A stretch of 64,000 bases of DNA, taken from assembly GCF_024435355.1 (NCBI RefSeq), contig NZ_JAMJWG010000007.1:1-64000 (forward strand). Reading direction: 5' to 3'. The stretch is from Streptomyces odontomachi. GTDB lineage: Bacteria; Actinomycetota; Actinomycetes; Streptomycetales; Streptomycetaceae. Made by a program: the position numbers and the translations under genes. Below, one piece after another: positions 1-8,188 of this stretch (positions within the stretch are counted from its first letter, which is position 1; the number at the start of each line of letters is the position of its first letter). The notes under the pieces are model-generated. The model was not told where the DNA came from, searched no databases, and saw nothing but the letters and a program-made list of their open reading frames with translations.

Positions 1-660
1 CGAGCACTGGCCAAGATCAAAGGTAGAACCCAGCGCGTCGAACAGCTTCATGACGGAGTCCCGCGGAGTCCCTTCGTCGTCCCATTGCAGTACGAACCCG
101 ACCGGGACGGTGATCCGTGTCGCGGCGTCGATGAGCCACTCGCTTCCGATGAGGCCGAGGACAGCTGCCGTGATACGCGGTTCGGCAGCGACGAGGCGGA
201 TGCCCATTTCACCGCCCTCCGACAGGCCGTAGTACCCGACGGGCTGGCCCTCGCCGACGGAGTCCAGTTTCCGCAGCGCGTCCAGGGTGGTCTGCCAGTC
301 GGGGATGAGTTGTGCCGCCACGACTTCGCAGCGTTCACGCCACTCCGGGCCGACGGGCTCGCCGGCCGCCTCCCGTTCCTGAATGATCGCGACAAGCCGC
401 CGGACCTCGGCGTGCTGCGGCCTGTCGCCCGTCCCCGGCGCGTCGATCGCGGCGACCGCGAAACCGCAGGACACGACGTACGGGATCGCTCGGGAGACGA
501 CCTCCCACCCCTTCTTGTGCGAGCCACCGCCGTGCCCGACCAGGACCAGCGGCCGGGGTCCGGAACCCGCAGCAGGTGTCCACAGCACCCCAGGAATGTT
601 CCCGATGGTGAAGAGCTGCTCGCGGACGCCGTCAGCGACGGTTTCTGAGGTCAGGCGCAT
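1..660 (-). CDS. alpha/beta hydrolase (partial, 3' end beyond the window)
   Basis: Reading leftward from the ATG at 660, an open frame of 220 codons runs off the left edge, so the C-terminus is missing. The product shows an alpha/beta-hydrolase core: an oxyanion-side GHGGGSHKKG stretch near residue 43 and a nucleophile elbow GLSEGG near residue 146, followed by a conserved helix. The nucleophile serine is visible; the catalytic histidine would lie outside the window. It resembles the dienelactone-hydrolase/acyl-peptidase class, but the substrate cannot be told. A second ATG six bases upstream is in another frame and stops at once. No partner gene is seen on this side. Confidence 0.8.
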   Translation of the reverse strand, partial: MRLTSETVADGVREQLFTIGNIPGVLWTPAAGSGPRPLVLVGHGGGSHKKGWEVVSRAIPYVVSCGFAVAAIDAPGTGDRPQHAEVRRLVAIIQEREAAGEPVGPEWRERCEVVAAQLIPDWQTTLDALRKLDSVGEGQPVGYYGLSEGGEMGIRLVAAEPRITAAVLGLIGSEWLIDAATRITVPVGFVLQWDDEGTPRDSVMKLFDALGSTFDLGQCS

Positions 661-889
661 GCGCGCATGCCAGTAGAAGCGCCGCCGACGTCGCAACCGA
701 TTACCAGGGACCGACGTCGCCACCGATTACCAGGGACCAGCACCGGACAGCGCTCACGGCGTGGCGTGCCTTCTTTGCCCGCTGGGCGGCCACGCTCGTC
801 ACCCGCCCCGGCCGCCGTGCGTCGACCGGCCGGCCTCGCCCGGATCGCACGCCGCGCCGAGGCCTCCCCGCTTCACACTGCCGCAACTC

Positions 890-918
890 TTGACATGGCA
901 AGGACAACATGAGGTCAT
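890..918 (+). promoter_or_regulatory. possible -35/-10 promoter of the SGNH esterase gene
   Basis: A TTGACA hexamer at 890-895 is followed 17 bases later by ggtcat (913-918), a weak -10-like element. The CebR-type operator begins 12 bases further on, so a repressor there would block initiation or early elongation. The -35 is convincing; the -10 is a guess. Confidence 0.4.
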
Positions 919-930
919 GTGAACCGTTAG

Positions 931-944
931 TGGGAGCGCTCCCA
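931..944. promoter_or_regulatory. CebR-type operator (perfect 14-bp palindrome)
   Basis: The palindrome TGGGAGCGCTCCCA is identical to the established binding consensus of CebR, the LacI-family repressor of cellulose and cello-oligosaccharide use in Streptomyces. It lies 67 bases upstream of the esterase start. Its presence implies that the esterase, and possibly the GH5 gene behind it, belongs to the cellulose-responsive regulon. No cebR gene is in the window. Confidence 0.88.
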
Positions 945-1010
945 TTTCGGATGGCACCCCCATTCCCGGCATCAGGCCGACGCACCCGTACACACAAAGG
1001 AGGAACGGCC

Positions 1011-1769
1011 ATGTGGGGCAGAAACCTCCGGCGCACGCTCACGGCGCTGCTCGCCCTGGCCTTCGCCGTGGTCCTGGCGCAGCCCGCGGCCACGGCCGAG
1101 TCCAAGGGCGGCCCGGACGCGAAGGCCCGCCTCGCGGCAGATCCGGTGCGGATCATGCCGCTGGGTGACTCGATCACCGGATCGCCCGGTTGCTGGCGTG
1201 CACTGCTGTGGAACCAGTTGCAGGACGCCGGTTACACCTCGGTCGACTTCGTCGGCACGCTCGGCCCGCAGGGCTGTGGCGTGACGTACGACGGTGACAA
1301 CGAAGGCCACGGTGGTGCGCTCGCCACGGTCACCGCCGACCAGAACCAGTTGGTGGGCTGGCTCTCCGCCACGCATCCTGACATCGTTGTCATGCACTTC
1401 GGTACGAACGACGTCTGGAGCGCCAAGTCTCCGGAGACCATCCTGGCCGCGTTCACCAAAATGGTGACCCAGATGCGGGCCGACAACCCGTCGATGAAGG
1501 TCCTGGTCGCCCAGATCCTGCCGATGGCGCCGAGCAACTGTGCGGAGTGCGGCCAGCGCGTGCAGGACCTGAACGCCGAGATCCCGCAGTGGGCTGCCGG
1601 CATCAGCACCGCCCAGTCGCCGGTGGTCGCCGTCGACCAGTGGACCGGCTTCAGCACGTCGACCGACACCTACGACGGGGTGCACCCGAACGACTCGGGC
1701 AACGTCAAGATCGCCAACCGCTGGTACCCGGCGCTGACCCGGTTCCTCAGCCCCGGCGTCTCTTCTTAG
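1011..1769 (+). CDS. secreted SGNH/GDSL hydrolase
   Basis: A 252-residue secreted esterase. An N-terminal signal peptide (about residues 1-29, basic start, hydrophobic core, cut after ATA) is followed by an SGNH fold: block I GDSIT with the nucleophile Ser54, block III GTND, and block V DGVHPN with Asp222 and His225. Such enzymes remove acyl groups from polysaccharides or small esters; the CebR box in front suggests a role in plant cell-wall breakdown, such as acetyl-xylan deacetylation, which is inference. The start was placed at 1011 because AAAGGAGGA lies seven bases upstream; an upstream in-frame ATG at 909 would precede the operator. The GH5 gene follows 146 bases later on the same strand. 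Confidence 0.9.
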   Translation: MWGRNLRRTLTALLALAFAVVLAQPAATAESKGGPDAKARLAADPVRIMPLGDSITGSPGCWRALLWNQLQDAGYTSVDFVGTLGPQGCGVTYDGDNEGHGGALATVTADQNQLVGWLSATHPDIVVMHFGTNDVWSAKSPETILAAFTKMVTQMRADNPSMKVLVAQILPMAPSNCAECGQRVQDLNAEIPQWAAGISTAQSPVVAVDQWTGFSTSTDTYDGVHPNDSGNVKIANRWYPALTRFLSPGVSS

Positions 1770-1915
1770 GCGGCTGACGGCTGACGGCTGGCGACTGGCG
1801 ACTGGCAACTGTCGACCGGTATCCGGCGACCGGCACCGCACCCCCCTCCCGTACCTCTCCCTCCCCTCCGCGTCCCGCAGTCACCCGGGGCGCCCGACCT
1901 TCTTGGAGTCGCATT

Positions 1916-2944
1916 ATGACAACGTTGTCTCGGCGTAGCGTCCTGGCTGGCATCGCCGGCCTGTCCGGGCTTGCCCTGGGCGGCCTCGACCTCGGCCAGA
2001 GTGCGCAGGCCAGCGTGGCCGCGCCCACCGGTACCGCGGCGACCGGGCTGCACATCAGCGGTGGCAGGCTGGTGGAGGGCAACGGCAGCGCCTTCGTGCT
2101 GCGCGGTGTCAGCGCCGCGCACAACTGGTACGCCGACAAGACCACCCAGTCGCTCAAGGACATCAAGGCGCTCGGCGCCAACAGCGTCCGGATCGTGCTG
2201 AGCACCGGCGCCCGCTGGACGAAGAACGACGCCAGCGACGTCGCGAACGTGATCAGCCAGTGCAAGGCGAACAAGCTGATCTGCATCCTCGAGGCCCATG
2301 ACACCACCGGCTACGGCGAGCAGAGCGGCGCCATCAGCCTGTCCCAGGCGGCGGACTACTGGATCGGCATCAAGAGCGCGCTCCAGGGCCAGGAGGCCTA
2401 CACCATCGTCAACATCGGCAACGAGCCGTACGGCAACAGCAACACCTCCGGCTGGGTCGCGGACACCAAGGGCGCCATCCAGAAGCTGCGCAACGCCGGC
2501 ATCACCCAGACGCTGATGGTCGACGCGCCCTGCTGGGGCCAGGACTGGGACGGCACCATGAAGAACAACGCCGCGTCCGTGGCGAGTGCCGACTCCCAGC
2601 AGAACACGCTGTTCTCGGTCCACATGTACGGCGTCTACGACACCGCGTCGGAGATCACGAGCTACCTCAACTCGTTCGTCAGCGCGGGTCTGCCGATCGC
2701 GGTCGGCGAGTTCGGCAACCAGCACACCGACGGCAACCCGGACGAGGACACCATCATGGCCACCGCCCAGCAGCTGGGCATCGGCTACCTGGGCTGGTCA
2801 TGGAGCGGCAACAGCAGTGACGTCGCGTACCTCGACATGGTCAACGGCTTCAACGGCCAGTCGCTGACCAGCTGGGGCGAGCGCATCTTCCACGGCGCGA
2901 ACGGCATCTCGTCGACGGCCCGGCAGGCCACGGTCTACAACTGA
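1916..2944 (+). CDS. secreted glycoside hydrolase family 5 enzyme, mannanase-like
   Basis: A 342-residue enzyme with a Tat-type leader (SRRSVLAG at residues 5-12). The mature part is a GH5 (beta/alpha)8 barrel: the acid/base Glu170 lies in GNEPYG and the nucleophile Glu265 in VGEFGN, and the conserved HMYG comes before the latter. Overall length and motif spacing match actinobacterial endo-beta-1,4-mannanases without a carbohydrate-binding module; a cellulase specificity is possible. It follows the SGNH esterase on the same strand and may be read from the same CebR-controlled promoter. The spacer (1770-1915) has short imperfect repeats of ctgacgg and ctggcga. A strong hairpin follows the stop codon. 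Confidence 0.88.
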   Translation: MTTLSRRSVLAGIAGLSGLALGGLDLGQSAQASVAAPTGTAATGLHISGGRLVEGNGSAFVLRGVSAAHNWYADKTTQSLKDIKALGANSVRIVLSTGARWTKNDASDVANVISQCKANKLICILEAHDTTGYGEQSGAISLSQAADYWIGIKSALQGQEAYTIVNIGNEPYGNSNTSGWVADTKGAIQKLRNAGITQTLMVDAPCWGQDWDGTMKNNAASVASADSQQNTLFSVHMYGVYDTASEITSYLNSFVSAGLPIAVGEFGNQHTDGNPDEDTIMATAQQLGIGYLGWSWSGNSSDVAYLDMVNGFNGQSLTSWGERIFHGANGISSTARQATVYN

Positions 2945-2949
2945 CCGGA

Positions 2950-2991
2950 GCGCCCCTGCCGGGGGGGCGTAAGGCTCCCCCGCAGGGGCGC
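2950..2991 (+). terminator. intrinsic terminator-like hairpin after the GH5 gene
   Basis: Arms gcgcccctgc (2950-2959) and gcaggggcgc (2982-2991) pair perfectly around a loop rich in G and C, starting six bases after the GH5 stop. Confidence 0.75.
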
Positions 2992-3083
2992 CCCCAATGG
3001 CCCACTTGCGCGGGGCGTACGGCAGCATGGGCGGTGCGCAGACCGAGCCGAGCCTGCGCACCGCCCCCCACGCTGGAGGAACC

Positions 3084-3785
3084 ATGGCTCCGGAGTCCGC
3101 GACGCGGCTGTCCGACCGGGCGGCGTCGCTGCCGGGACCGGACGTGCTGGCCGCCTTCGAGGCCGCCAAGGGCTTCATGCCGCGGGACGAGGGCCTGGCC
3201 CTGTACGCGGCGGCGGCGCAGGCCGCGAGACTGGGCCTTCCGCTGCTGGAGGTCGGCACGTACTGCGGCCGCTCCACCGTGCTGCTCGCCGCAGCGGCCC
3301 GTGACGCGGGCGTCACCGCGGTCACCGTCGACCACCACCGTGGCAGCGAGGAGCAGCAGCCGGGCTGGGAGTACCACGATCCGGAGCTGGTCGACGCGGA
3401 GCTGGTCGATCCGGAAACGGCGGTGGCCCCGATGGACACGCTGCCCACGTTCCGCCGCACCCTGTTCAAGGCGGGCCTCGAAGACCACGTGGTCGCCCTG
3501 GTCGGCCGCTCCCCGCAGGTGGCCAGGCTGTGGCAGGCACCGCTCGGCCTGGTCTTCGTCGACGGCGGCCACACCGACGAGCACGCCACGGCCGACTACG
3601 AGGGCTGGGCGCCGCACGTCGCGGACGGCGGGCTGCTGGTGGTCCACGATGTGTTCCCCGACCCGGCGGACGGCGGCCAGGCCCCGTACCGCATCTACCG
3701 GCGCGCGATGGACTCCGGCGCCTTCGCCGAGGTCTCGGTGACCCGCTCGCTGCGCGTGCTGCGGCGCACCGGAGCGGGGCTGTGA
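3084..3785 (+). CDS. class I SAM-dependent methyltransferase
   Basis: A 233-residue soluble protein with a Rossmann methyltransferase fold. The glycine-rich motif I reads LLEVGTYCGRST near residue 56, followed by an acidic VTVDHHRG end of strand 2 and a later LVFVDGGHTDEH motif typical of the Methyltransf_24 group. The substrate is unknown. The start at 3084 is supported by CTGGAGGA four bases upstream; an in-frame ATG at 2997 would run back into the preceding terminator. Its TGA overlaps the GTG of the amidase gene (GTGA), so the two are translationally coupled, which hints at cell-envelope work but does not prove it. Confidence 0.85.
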   Translation: MAPESATRLSDRAASLPGPDVLAAFEAAKGFMPRDEGLALYAAAAQAARLGLPLLEVGTYCGRSTVLLAAAARDAGVTAVTVDHHRGSEEQQPGWEYHDPELVDAELVDPETAVAPMDTLPTFRRTLFKAGLEDHVVALVGRSPQVARLWQAPLGLVFVDGGHTDEHATADYEGWAPHVADGGLLVVHDVFPDPADGGQAPYRIYRRAMDSGAFAEVSVTRSLRVLRRTGAGL

Positions 3786-4780
3786 GCGGGCGCGGTGACA
3801 ACGGCGGTGCCCACGAACCGGGGGACTTCCACGATCCGGACCGGGCGCGCCCGGCGCGCAGTGTGCTGCGCGGGCGCGGGCCGCTGACGGTCACGCTCGC
3901 GGCGCTGGTGCCCGCGGTTCTGGTCGGCTGGCTGATATTCCAGGCGACCGGAAGCCCGTCGAACGGTTCCGGCGCCGCGGGCGAACCGGACGGCACCCCG
4001 GCACCGGCGAGCACGCGCCCGTCGGCCTCGGCGTCGGGCCACTCGGGAGCGTCGGCGAGCCCTTCGAGCAAGGGCACCCGGCCGGGCGGCTCCGGTGCGA
4101 CGCAGGGCCCCCTCGCGGGCAAGGTCGTCGTCATCGACCCCGGTCACAACCCGAGCAACCACCTGCACACCACCGACATCAACCGGCAGGTCGACGTCGG
4201 CAACGCACGCAAGGAGTGCGACACCACCGGCACGGCCACCAACTCCGGTTACCCGGAGGCGGAGTTCACCCTCGACGTCGCACGGCGGCTGCGGACCCTG
4301 CTGGAGAAGCAGGGTGCCAGGGTCGTCCTGACCCAGGACGGCAAGCGCCCCTGGGGGCCGTGCGTCGACGAGCGGGCCCAGATCGGCAACAAGGAGCACG
4401 CCGACGCCGCGATCTCCATCCACGCCGACGGCGCCCCGGTCGGCGACCGCGGCTTCCACGTCATCCTGCCCGCCCCTGTCCACGAGGGCGGCGCGGACAC
4501 CCGTGCGATCACGGGCCCTTCGCGCGACCTCGGCGAGCACGTCGCCGGTCGCTTCGCGCGGGTCACCGGCACCGCCCCGTCCAACTACATCGGCCAGGGC
4601 ACCGGACTCGACGTGCGGGACGACCTGGGGGGCCTCAACCTGTCGGAAGTTCCCAAGGTGTTCATCGAATGCGGCAACATGCGGGACAGCAAGGACGCTG
4701 CTCTGATCATGAGCGGTGCATGGCGGCAGAAGGCCGCACAGGGCATCTCTGAGGGAATGATGAGTTTCCTGCACGGGTGA
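3782..4780 (+). CDS. N-acetylmuramoyl-L-alanine amidase (Amidase_3)
   Basis: A 332-residue peptidoglycan amidase. Residues about 40-60 form one membrane segment, followed by a Ser/Pro/Gly-rich spacer to about 115 and then the zinc-dependent Amidase_3 domain. Zinc ligands are visible in VVIDPGHN, in PEAEFTLDVA and in SIHADG, and the catalytic glutamate in FIECGNM. The enzyme would cut between MurNAc and the stem peptide outside the membrane. The GTG start overlaps the methyltransferase stop by four bases, and no better start lies downstream before the membrane segment. The stretch after the first zinc ligand is longer than in E. coli AmiA-type enzymes and contains a Cys, common in actinobacterial members. 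Confidence 0.9.
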   Translation: MSGRGDNGGAHEPGDFHDPDRARPARSVLRGRGPLTVTLAALVPAVLVGWLIFQATGSPSNGSGAAGEPDGTPAPASTRPSASASGHSGASASPSSKGTRPGGSGATQGPLAGKVVVIDPGHNPSNHLHTTDINRQVDVGNARKECDTTGTATNSGYPEAEFTLDVARRLRTLLEKQGARVVLTQDGKRPWGPCVDERAQIGNKEHADAAISIHADGAPVGDRGFHVILPAPVHEGGADTRAITGPSRDLGEHVAGRFARVTGTAPSNYIGQGTGLDVRDDLGGLNLSEVPKVFIECGNMRDSKDAALIMSGAWRQKAAQGISEGMMSFLHG

Positions 4781-4967
4781 GGTCACAAGCCCATGACCCG
4801 GCAGACACCCCCACCGTGATGACGATAGTCTCGCCACTACGATGGGGGGCCACCCCCGCGCTTCGCCCCCCGCGGCCACCGCAGTCCTTCAGAGACCGGC
4901 CACCGCGATCCATGTGCGACAGCGACGCCCACCAGCGACCGATGAGACGACTGACGAAGGACCTGAA

Positions 4968-5825
4968 GTGAATATCCGCTCCCTCAACCGAGGCGACGGC
5001 GTGGTGATTGCGGCAGCGGTGTTGCTGTTCATCGCGTCGTTCCTCGGCCTCTACTCGGTACCCTCGGGCTACGGCAGCAGTGGCGAGGCGCCCAACGCCT
5101 GGGACAGCCTGGGTCAAGGCCTCGGGCTCTACATGGGTGGCGTGGTCGGCGCTGCGCTGATCGTGATCAGCCGTTCACTGCCGCAGCCGCGTAAGGTCGC
5201 CGGTCTCGAAATCGGTGCGCTCGGCGTCGGGTTCACCGTCCTGGTCGCGTGGATCATGTTCTGGACCATCGTCGACCTCGACGGTGTGGACGCCGGTTCC
5301 GGCATGATCCTCGGTCTGATCTCCTCCCTGGTGCTGGCTGCCGCCGCGGTCGCCACCCCGCTGGTGCCCGCACTCCAGGCTCCGCTCGCCGGTGCCCCGG
5401 GCCCGGCCGGCGCCCCGTACGGCATGCCTCAGGGCGGCATGCCGCAGGGCGGCGGGTACGGCTACCCGGGCGGCCCGCAGCCGAGTTACGGCGGCCAGCC
5501 CGGTCAGCCGCAGCCCGGTCAGCCCGGTCAGCCGCAGCCCGGCCAGCCGCAGCCGTACGGTGCGCAGCCGCCGACGCAGCAGCAGGGCCAGGCCCCGCAG
5601 CAGACGCAGGGCGCGCAGCCCGCCGGTGACTTCTCGCCCTTCTGGTTCGCGGTGCCGGTGCAGCGCCCGCTGTACCCGGAGGACGGCTCGTCGAACCCGA
5701 TCGCCGAACTCGCCCCCGGTACCTGGTACCTGGCGGTCGAGCAGCGCGGCGCCAGCCTGGTGGCGCAGACCCAGGACGGTCGCCGGGGCGTCCTCCAGGA
5801 CACCTCGGGCATCCAGCGCGGCTGA
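4968..5825 (+). CDS. DUF5336-like membrane protein with a Pro/Gln/Gly-rich region
   Basis: A 285-residue protein. Four hydrophobic segments lie in residues about 12-140, then a low-complexity region from about 145 to 225 made of GQP, PQPG and GGMPQG repeats, and last a small folded C-terminal domain of about 60 residues with FWFAVP and PGTWYLAVEQ. The layout matches actinobacterial DUF5336-type proteins; function is unknown. The GTG at 4968 is chosen because AAGGA lies seven bases upstream; the in-frame extension to 4842 is not membrane-like. The C-terminal domain resembles modules that report on the cell surface, but this is only an impression. Confidence 0.7.
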   Translation: MNIRSLNRGDGVVIAAAVLLFIASFLGLYSVPSGYGSSGEAPNAWDSLGQGLGLYMGGVVGAALIVISRSLPQPRKVAGLEIGALGVGFTVLVAWIMFWTIVDLDGVDAGSGMILGLISSLVLAAAAVATPLVPALQAPLAGAPGPAGAPYGMPQGGMPQGGGYGYPGGPQPSYGGQPGQPQPGQPGQPQPGQPQPYGAQPPTQQQGQAPQQTQGAQPAGDFSPFWFAVPVQRPLYPEDGSSNPIAELAPGTWYLAVEQRGASLVAQTQDGRRGVLQDTSGIQRG

Positions 5826-5889
5826 GCCCGCGCCCCGCTCCACCGAACGGATCCGCCTCGTCTCAGCGGTGGCGTCCAGTCGAGAATCC

Positions 5890-5923
5890 AACGGCCCCTG
5901 TTCCCAGCGGAACAGGGGCCGTT
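5890..5923 (+). terminator. intrinsic terminator after the DUF5336-like gene
   Basis: Perfect 15-bp arms (5890-5904 and 5909-5923) with the loop cagc, 65 bases after the stop codon. Confidence 0.85.
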
Positions 5924-6000
5924 GCCGTGCCGGGGGCGGGAGCCGGTGCGTTACGGGCGGGCCGTCAGCGTCAACCCCTCGGCCGGGCGGCTGGTTTGCC

Positions 6001-6318
6001 ATGGGCACGACGGGCAATCCGCATACCATGTCCCGATATCGCAACGGCTCTCAGCAGGCGGGGACGGTCATCGCGGTCGTAGCCGACGCCATGGCCTTCA
6101 TCCTCGGCCTATGGATACTGATGTACCTCCTGGACGCCAACCGCGGCAACGACCTCGTGCGGGTCGTCCGGCACGCGGCGGACTGGCTGGCCGGGTGGTC
6201 ACACGACCTGTTCACCTTCAACGAGGACTGGGCCCGAGTGGTCGCGGGCTACGGCCTGGCAGCTGTGGTCTACCTGATCGTCGGCCACGCCGTGGCCAAC
6301 CGCCTCCACCGGCACTGA
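6001..6318 (+). CDS. small two-helix membrane protein
   Basis: A protein of 105 residues (or 96 if translation starts at the in-frame ATG at 6028). It has two hydrophobic helices, residues about 22-45 and 80-98, separated by a loop with charged and aromatic residues. It ends in a His/Arg tail. I do not recognise a family. Neither start has an obvious Shine-Dalgarno sequence; 6028 removes a poorly conserved-looking leader. It ends close to, and convergent with, the glycosyl-hydrolase-like operon on the other strand. Confidence 0.6.
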   Translation: MGTTGNPHTMSRYRNGSQQAGTVIAVVADAMAFILGLWILMYLLDANRGNDLVRVVRHAADWLAGWSHDLFTFNEDWARVVAGYGLAAVVYLIVGHAVANRLHRH

Positions 6319-6377
6319 ATCCTCCCGACAACCGCAGTACCGCCGGCCGTGCCGGCACGGTCCGGCCCGGGTCCCGG

Positions 6378-7451
6378 TCAGTCGCAGCACTCCGGGTCGA
6401 GACCCCACGGCAGCCCTGCGCCGCCGAACACCGCGCAGGTCGGCTCGTCGCCACCGAGCGCGGCCACGGCGAGCAGCAGCGCGCCGGCCGTCCACGTGGT
6501 CAGCTCCTTCGGCCACACGATGTCGTTCTCGTAGACGTAGCCGGTCCAGTAGAGCGCGGAGGCGTGGTCGCGTAGATGGCCGAGGGAGCGCAGTACCTGC
6601 ACGGCGCGGTCGGACTCGCCCATCGCCCAGAGCGCCAGGGCGAGTTCGGCCGACTCGCCGCCGGTCACCCACGGGTTCGGCGCGATGCACCGCACCCCGA
6701 GCCCGGGCACCACGAAACGGTCCCAGCCCTGTTCGATGCGGTCCTTGGCCGCCTCGCCCCCGATCGCGCCACCGAGCACCGGGTAGTACCAGTCCATCGA
6801 GTAGTCCGACTTGTCCACGAAGCGGTCGGGGTGGCGGTGTATGGCGTGCCGCAGGCTGCCGAGCGCCAACTCCCAGTCGGGCTGCGGCTCCTCGCGCAGC
6901 TGGGCGAGGGCGAGGGCACAGCGCAGCGCGTGGTGGATGGACGACGAGCCGGTCAGCAGGGCGTCGTCGGGCGCGCTGCCTTCCGGGCTGCGGGCCCAGC
7001 TGATCTGCCCGCCGGGCAGCTGGAGCGCCAGAACGAAGTCGATGGCGGCGCGCACCACCGGCCACATCCGGTCCAAAAACCTTTCGTCACCGGTGGCCAG
7101 GTAGTGATGCCACACGCCGACGGCCGGGTAGGCGGTGAAGTTGGACTCGCGGGTGCGGTCGGTGACGGCGCCGGCGTCGCCGTCGGCGTAGGCGGAGTAC
7201 CAGGAACCGTCCTCGTTCTGGTGGCGGGCCAGCCAGTCGTAGGCGCGGGCTGCGGCCTCGTGCTCGCCGGCCGCGTCCAGTGCCATGGCGGCCTCGGTGT
7301 GGTCCCAGGGGTCGAGGTGGTGGCCACGGAACCACGGAATGGCGCCGTCCGGTCGTTGGGCGGCACACAGCGCACGGACCGTGGCGGCGGCCTGGTCGCC
7401 GGTGAGCACACCGGGCAGGACGAGCCGTTCGGTCTTCTCCGGACTCGTCAC
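6378..7451 (-). CDS. alpha/alpha-barrel protein (prenyltransferase/glycosidase-like), KstR-operon member
   Basis: A 357-residue cytosolic protein with repeated helical hairpins containing RPDGAIPWF, NEDGSWY and PGGQISWA. These are the QW-like repeats of six-hairpin barrels as found in terpene cyclases and some glycosidases. No DXDD cyclase motif is seen, so catalytic terpene cyclisation is unlikely. Its GTG start overlaps the methyltransferase stop by four bases (GTGA), so it is the last gene of a tightly coupled three-gene operon (glycosyltransferase, methyltransferase, this protein). The trio suggests a modified lipid or glycan. It ends with two adjacent cysteines (ECCD). Confidence 0.75.
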   Translation of the reverse strand: MTSPEKTERLVLPGVLTGDQAAATVRALCAAQRPDGAIPWFRGHHLDPWDHTEAAMALDAAGEHEAAARAYDWLARHQNEDGSWYSAYADGDAGAVTDRTRESNFTAYPAVGVWHHYLATGDERFLDRMWPVVRAAIDFVLALQLPGGQISWARSPEGSAPDDALLTGSSSIHHALRCALALAQLREEPQPDWELALGSLRHAIHRHPDRFVDKSDYSMDWYYPVLGGAIGGEAAKDRIEQGWDRFVVPGLGVRCIAPNPWVTGGESAELALALWAMGESDRAVQVLRSLGHLRDHASALYWTGYVYENDIVWPKELTTWTAGALLLAVAALGGDEPTCAVFGGAGLPWGLDPECCD

Positions 7452-8188
7452 GCCGTCGTCGTCCCGGTCTCGGGCAGATGCGGTTTGGTGGCGTAGACGA
7501 CGAGGCTCTTGCCGACGACCGGGTTCAGCAGCCGCTCGGTGAGCCGGGTCGCCAGGGGCTTCTTGGTGATGTCCCACACCAGCAGTTGGTGGTACGCGCG
7601 CACCGGCAGCGCCTTTTCGTTGTCGACTCCGAAGGCGCACTTCAGCCACCAGTACGGGGAGTGCAGTGCGTGCGCGTGGTGACTGCCGTACGGCTTGAGG
7701 CCCGCCTCGCGGATCCGGCCGACCAGCTCGTGGGCCCGGTAGATGCGGATGTGGCCGCCCTCGACCTCGTGGTAGGCGTCACTGAGCGCCCAGCAGACCT
7801 TCTCGGGCCCGTAGCGCGGCACGGTCACGGCGATCCGGCCGCCGGGCCGCAGCACCCGCACCATCTCGGCGAGCACGCCCTTGTCGTCGGGGATGTGCTC
7901 CATGACCTCGGAGATGATCACGACGTCGAAGGAGTCGTCGGGGAACGGCAGTGCCAGCGCGTCACCCTGCATGGCGGTGGCGGTGGCGCCCTGCGGGGCC
8001 TCGCCGGCCTCCTGCATCGCCCAGAACCACTTGGCGACCTCGCGGACCTCGTCGATGCTGCGGTCCAGGGCGACGACCCGCGCACCGCGCCGGTAGCACT
8101 CGAAGGCGTGCCGCCCGGCGCCGCAGCCCAGGTCGAGCACGCGGTCGCCCGGGGCGAGCGGAAAGCGGGTGAAGTCGACGGTCAGCAT
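7448..8188 (-). CDS. class I SAM-dependent methyltransferase (Methyltransf_11)
   Basis: A 246-residue enzyme with a canonical motif I VLDLGCGAGRH near residue 18, an acidic VVALDRS, and the post-I sequence FDVVIISEVMEHIPDD. The start codon shares one base with the stop of the glycosyltransferase, and its own stop overlaps the next gene, so the three are co-translated. The C-terminal half contains Trp/His/Tyr-rich helices, often seen when the acceptor is a lipid or large aromatic. The acceptor here is unknown. Confidence 0.88.
   Translation of the reverse strand: MLTVDFTRFPLAPGDRVLDLGCGAGRHAFECYRRGARVVALDRSIDEVREVAKWFWAMQEAGEAPQGATATAMQGDALALPFPDDSFDVVIISEVMEHIPDDKGVLAEMVRVLRPGGRIAVTVPRYGPEKVCWALSDAYHEVEGGHIRIYRAHELVGRIREAGLKPYGSHHAHALHSPYWWLKCAFGVDNEKALPVRAYHQLLVWDITKKPLATRLTERLLNPVVGKSLVVYATKPHLPETGTTTA

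Larger units (their letters stand above)
661..1010. other. intergenic promoter region between divergent genes
   Basis: About 350 bases without a gene separate the partial hydrolase from the SGNH esterase. The left part contains a short direct repeat (two copies of a stretch beginning ccgacgtcgc and ending cagggacc, near 689-740). The right part holds the esterase promoter and operator described separately. Nothing else was recognised. Confidence 0.6.
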
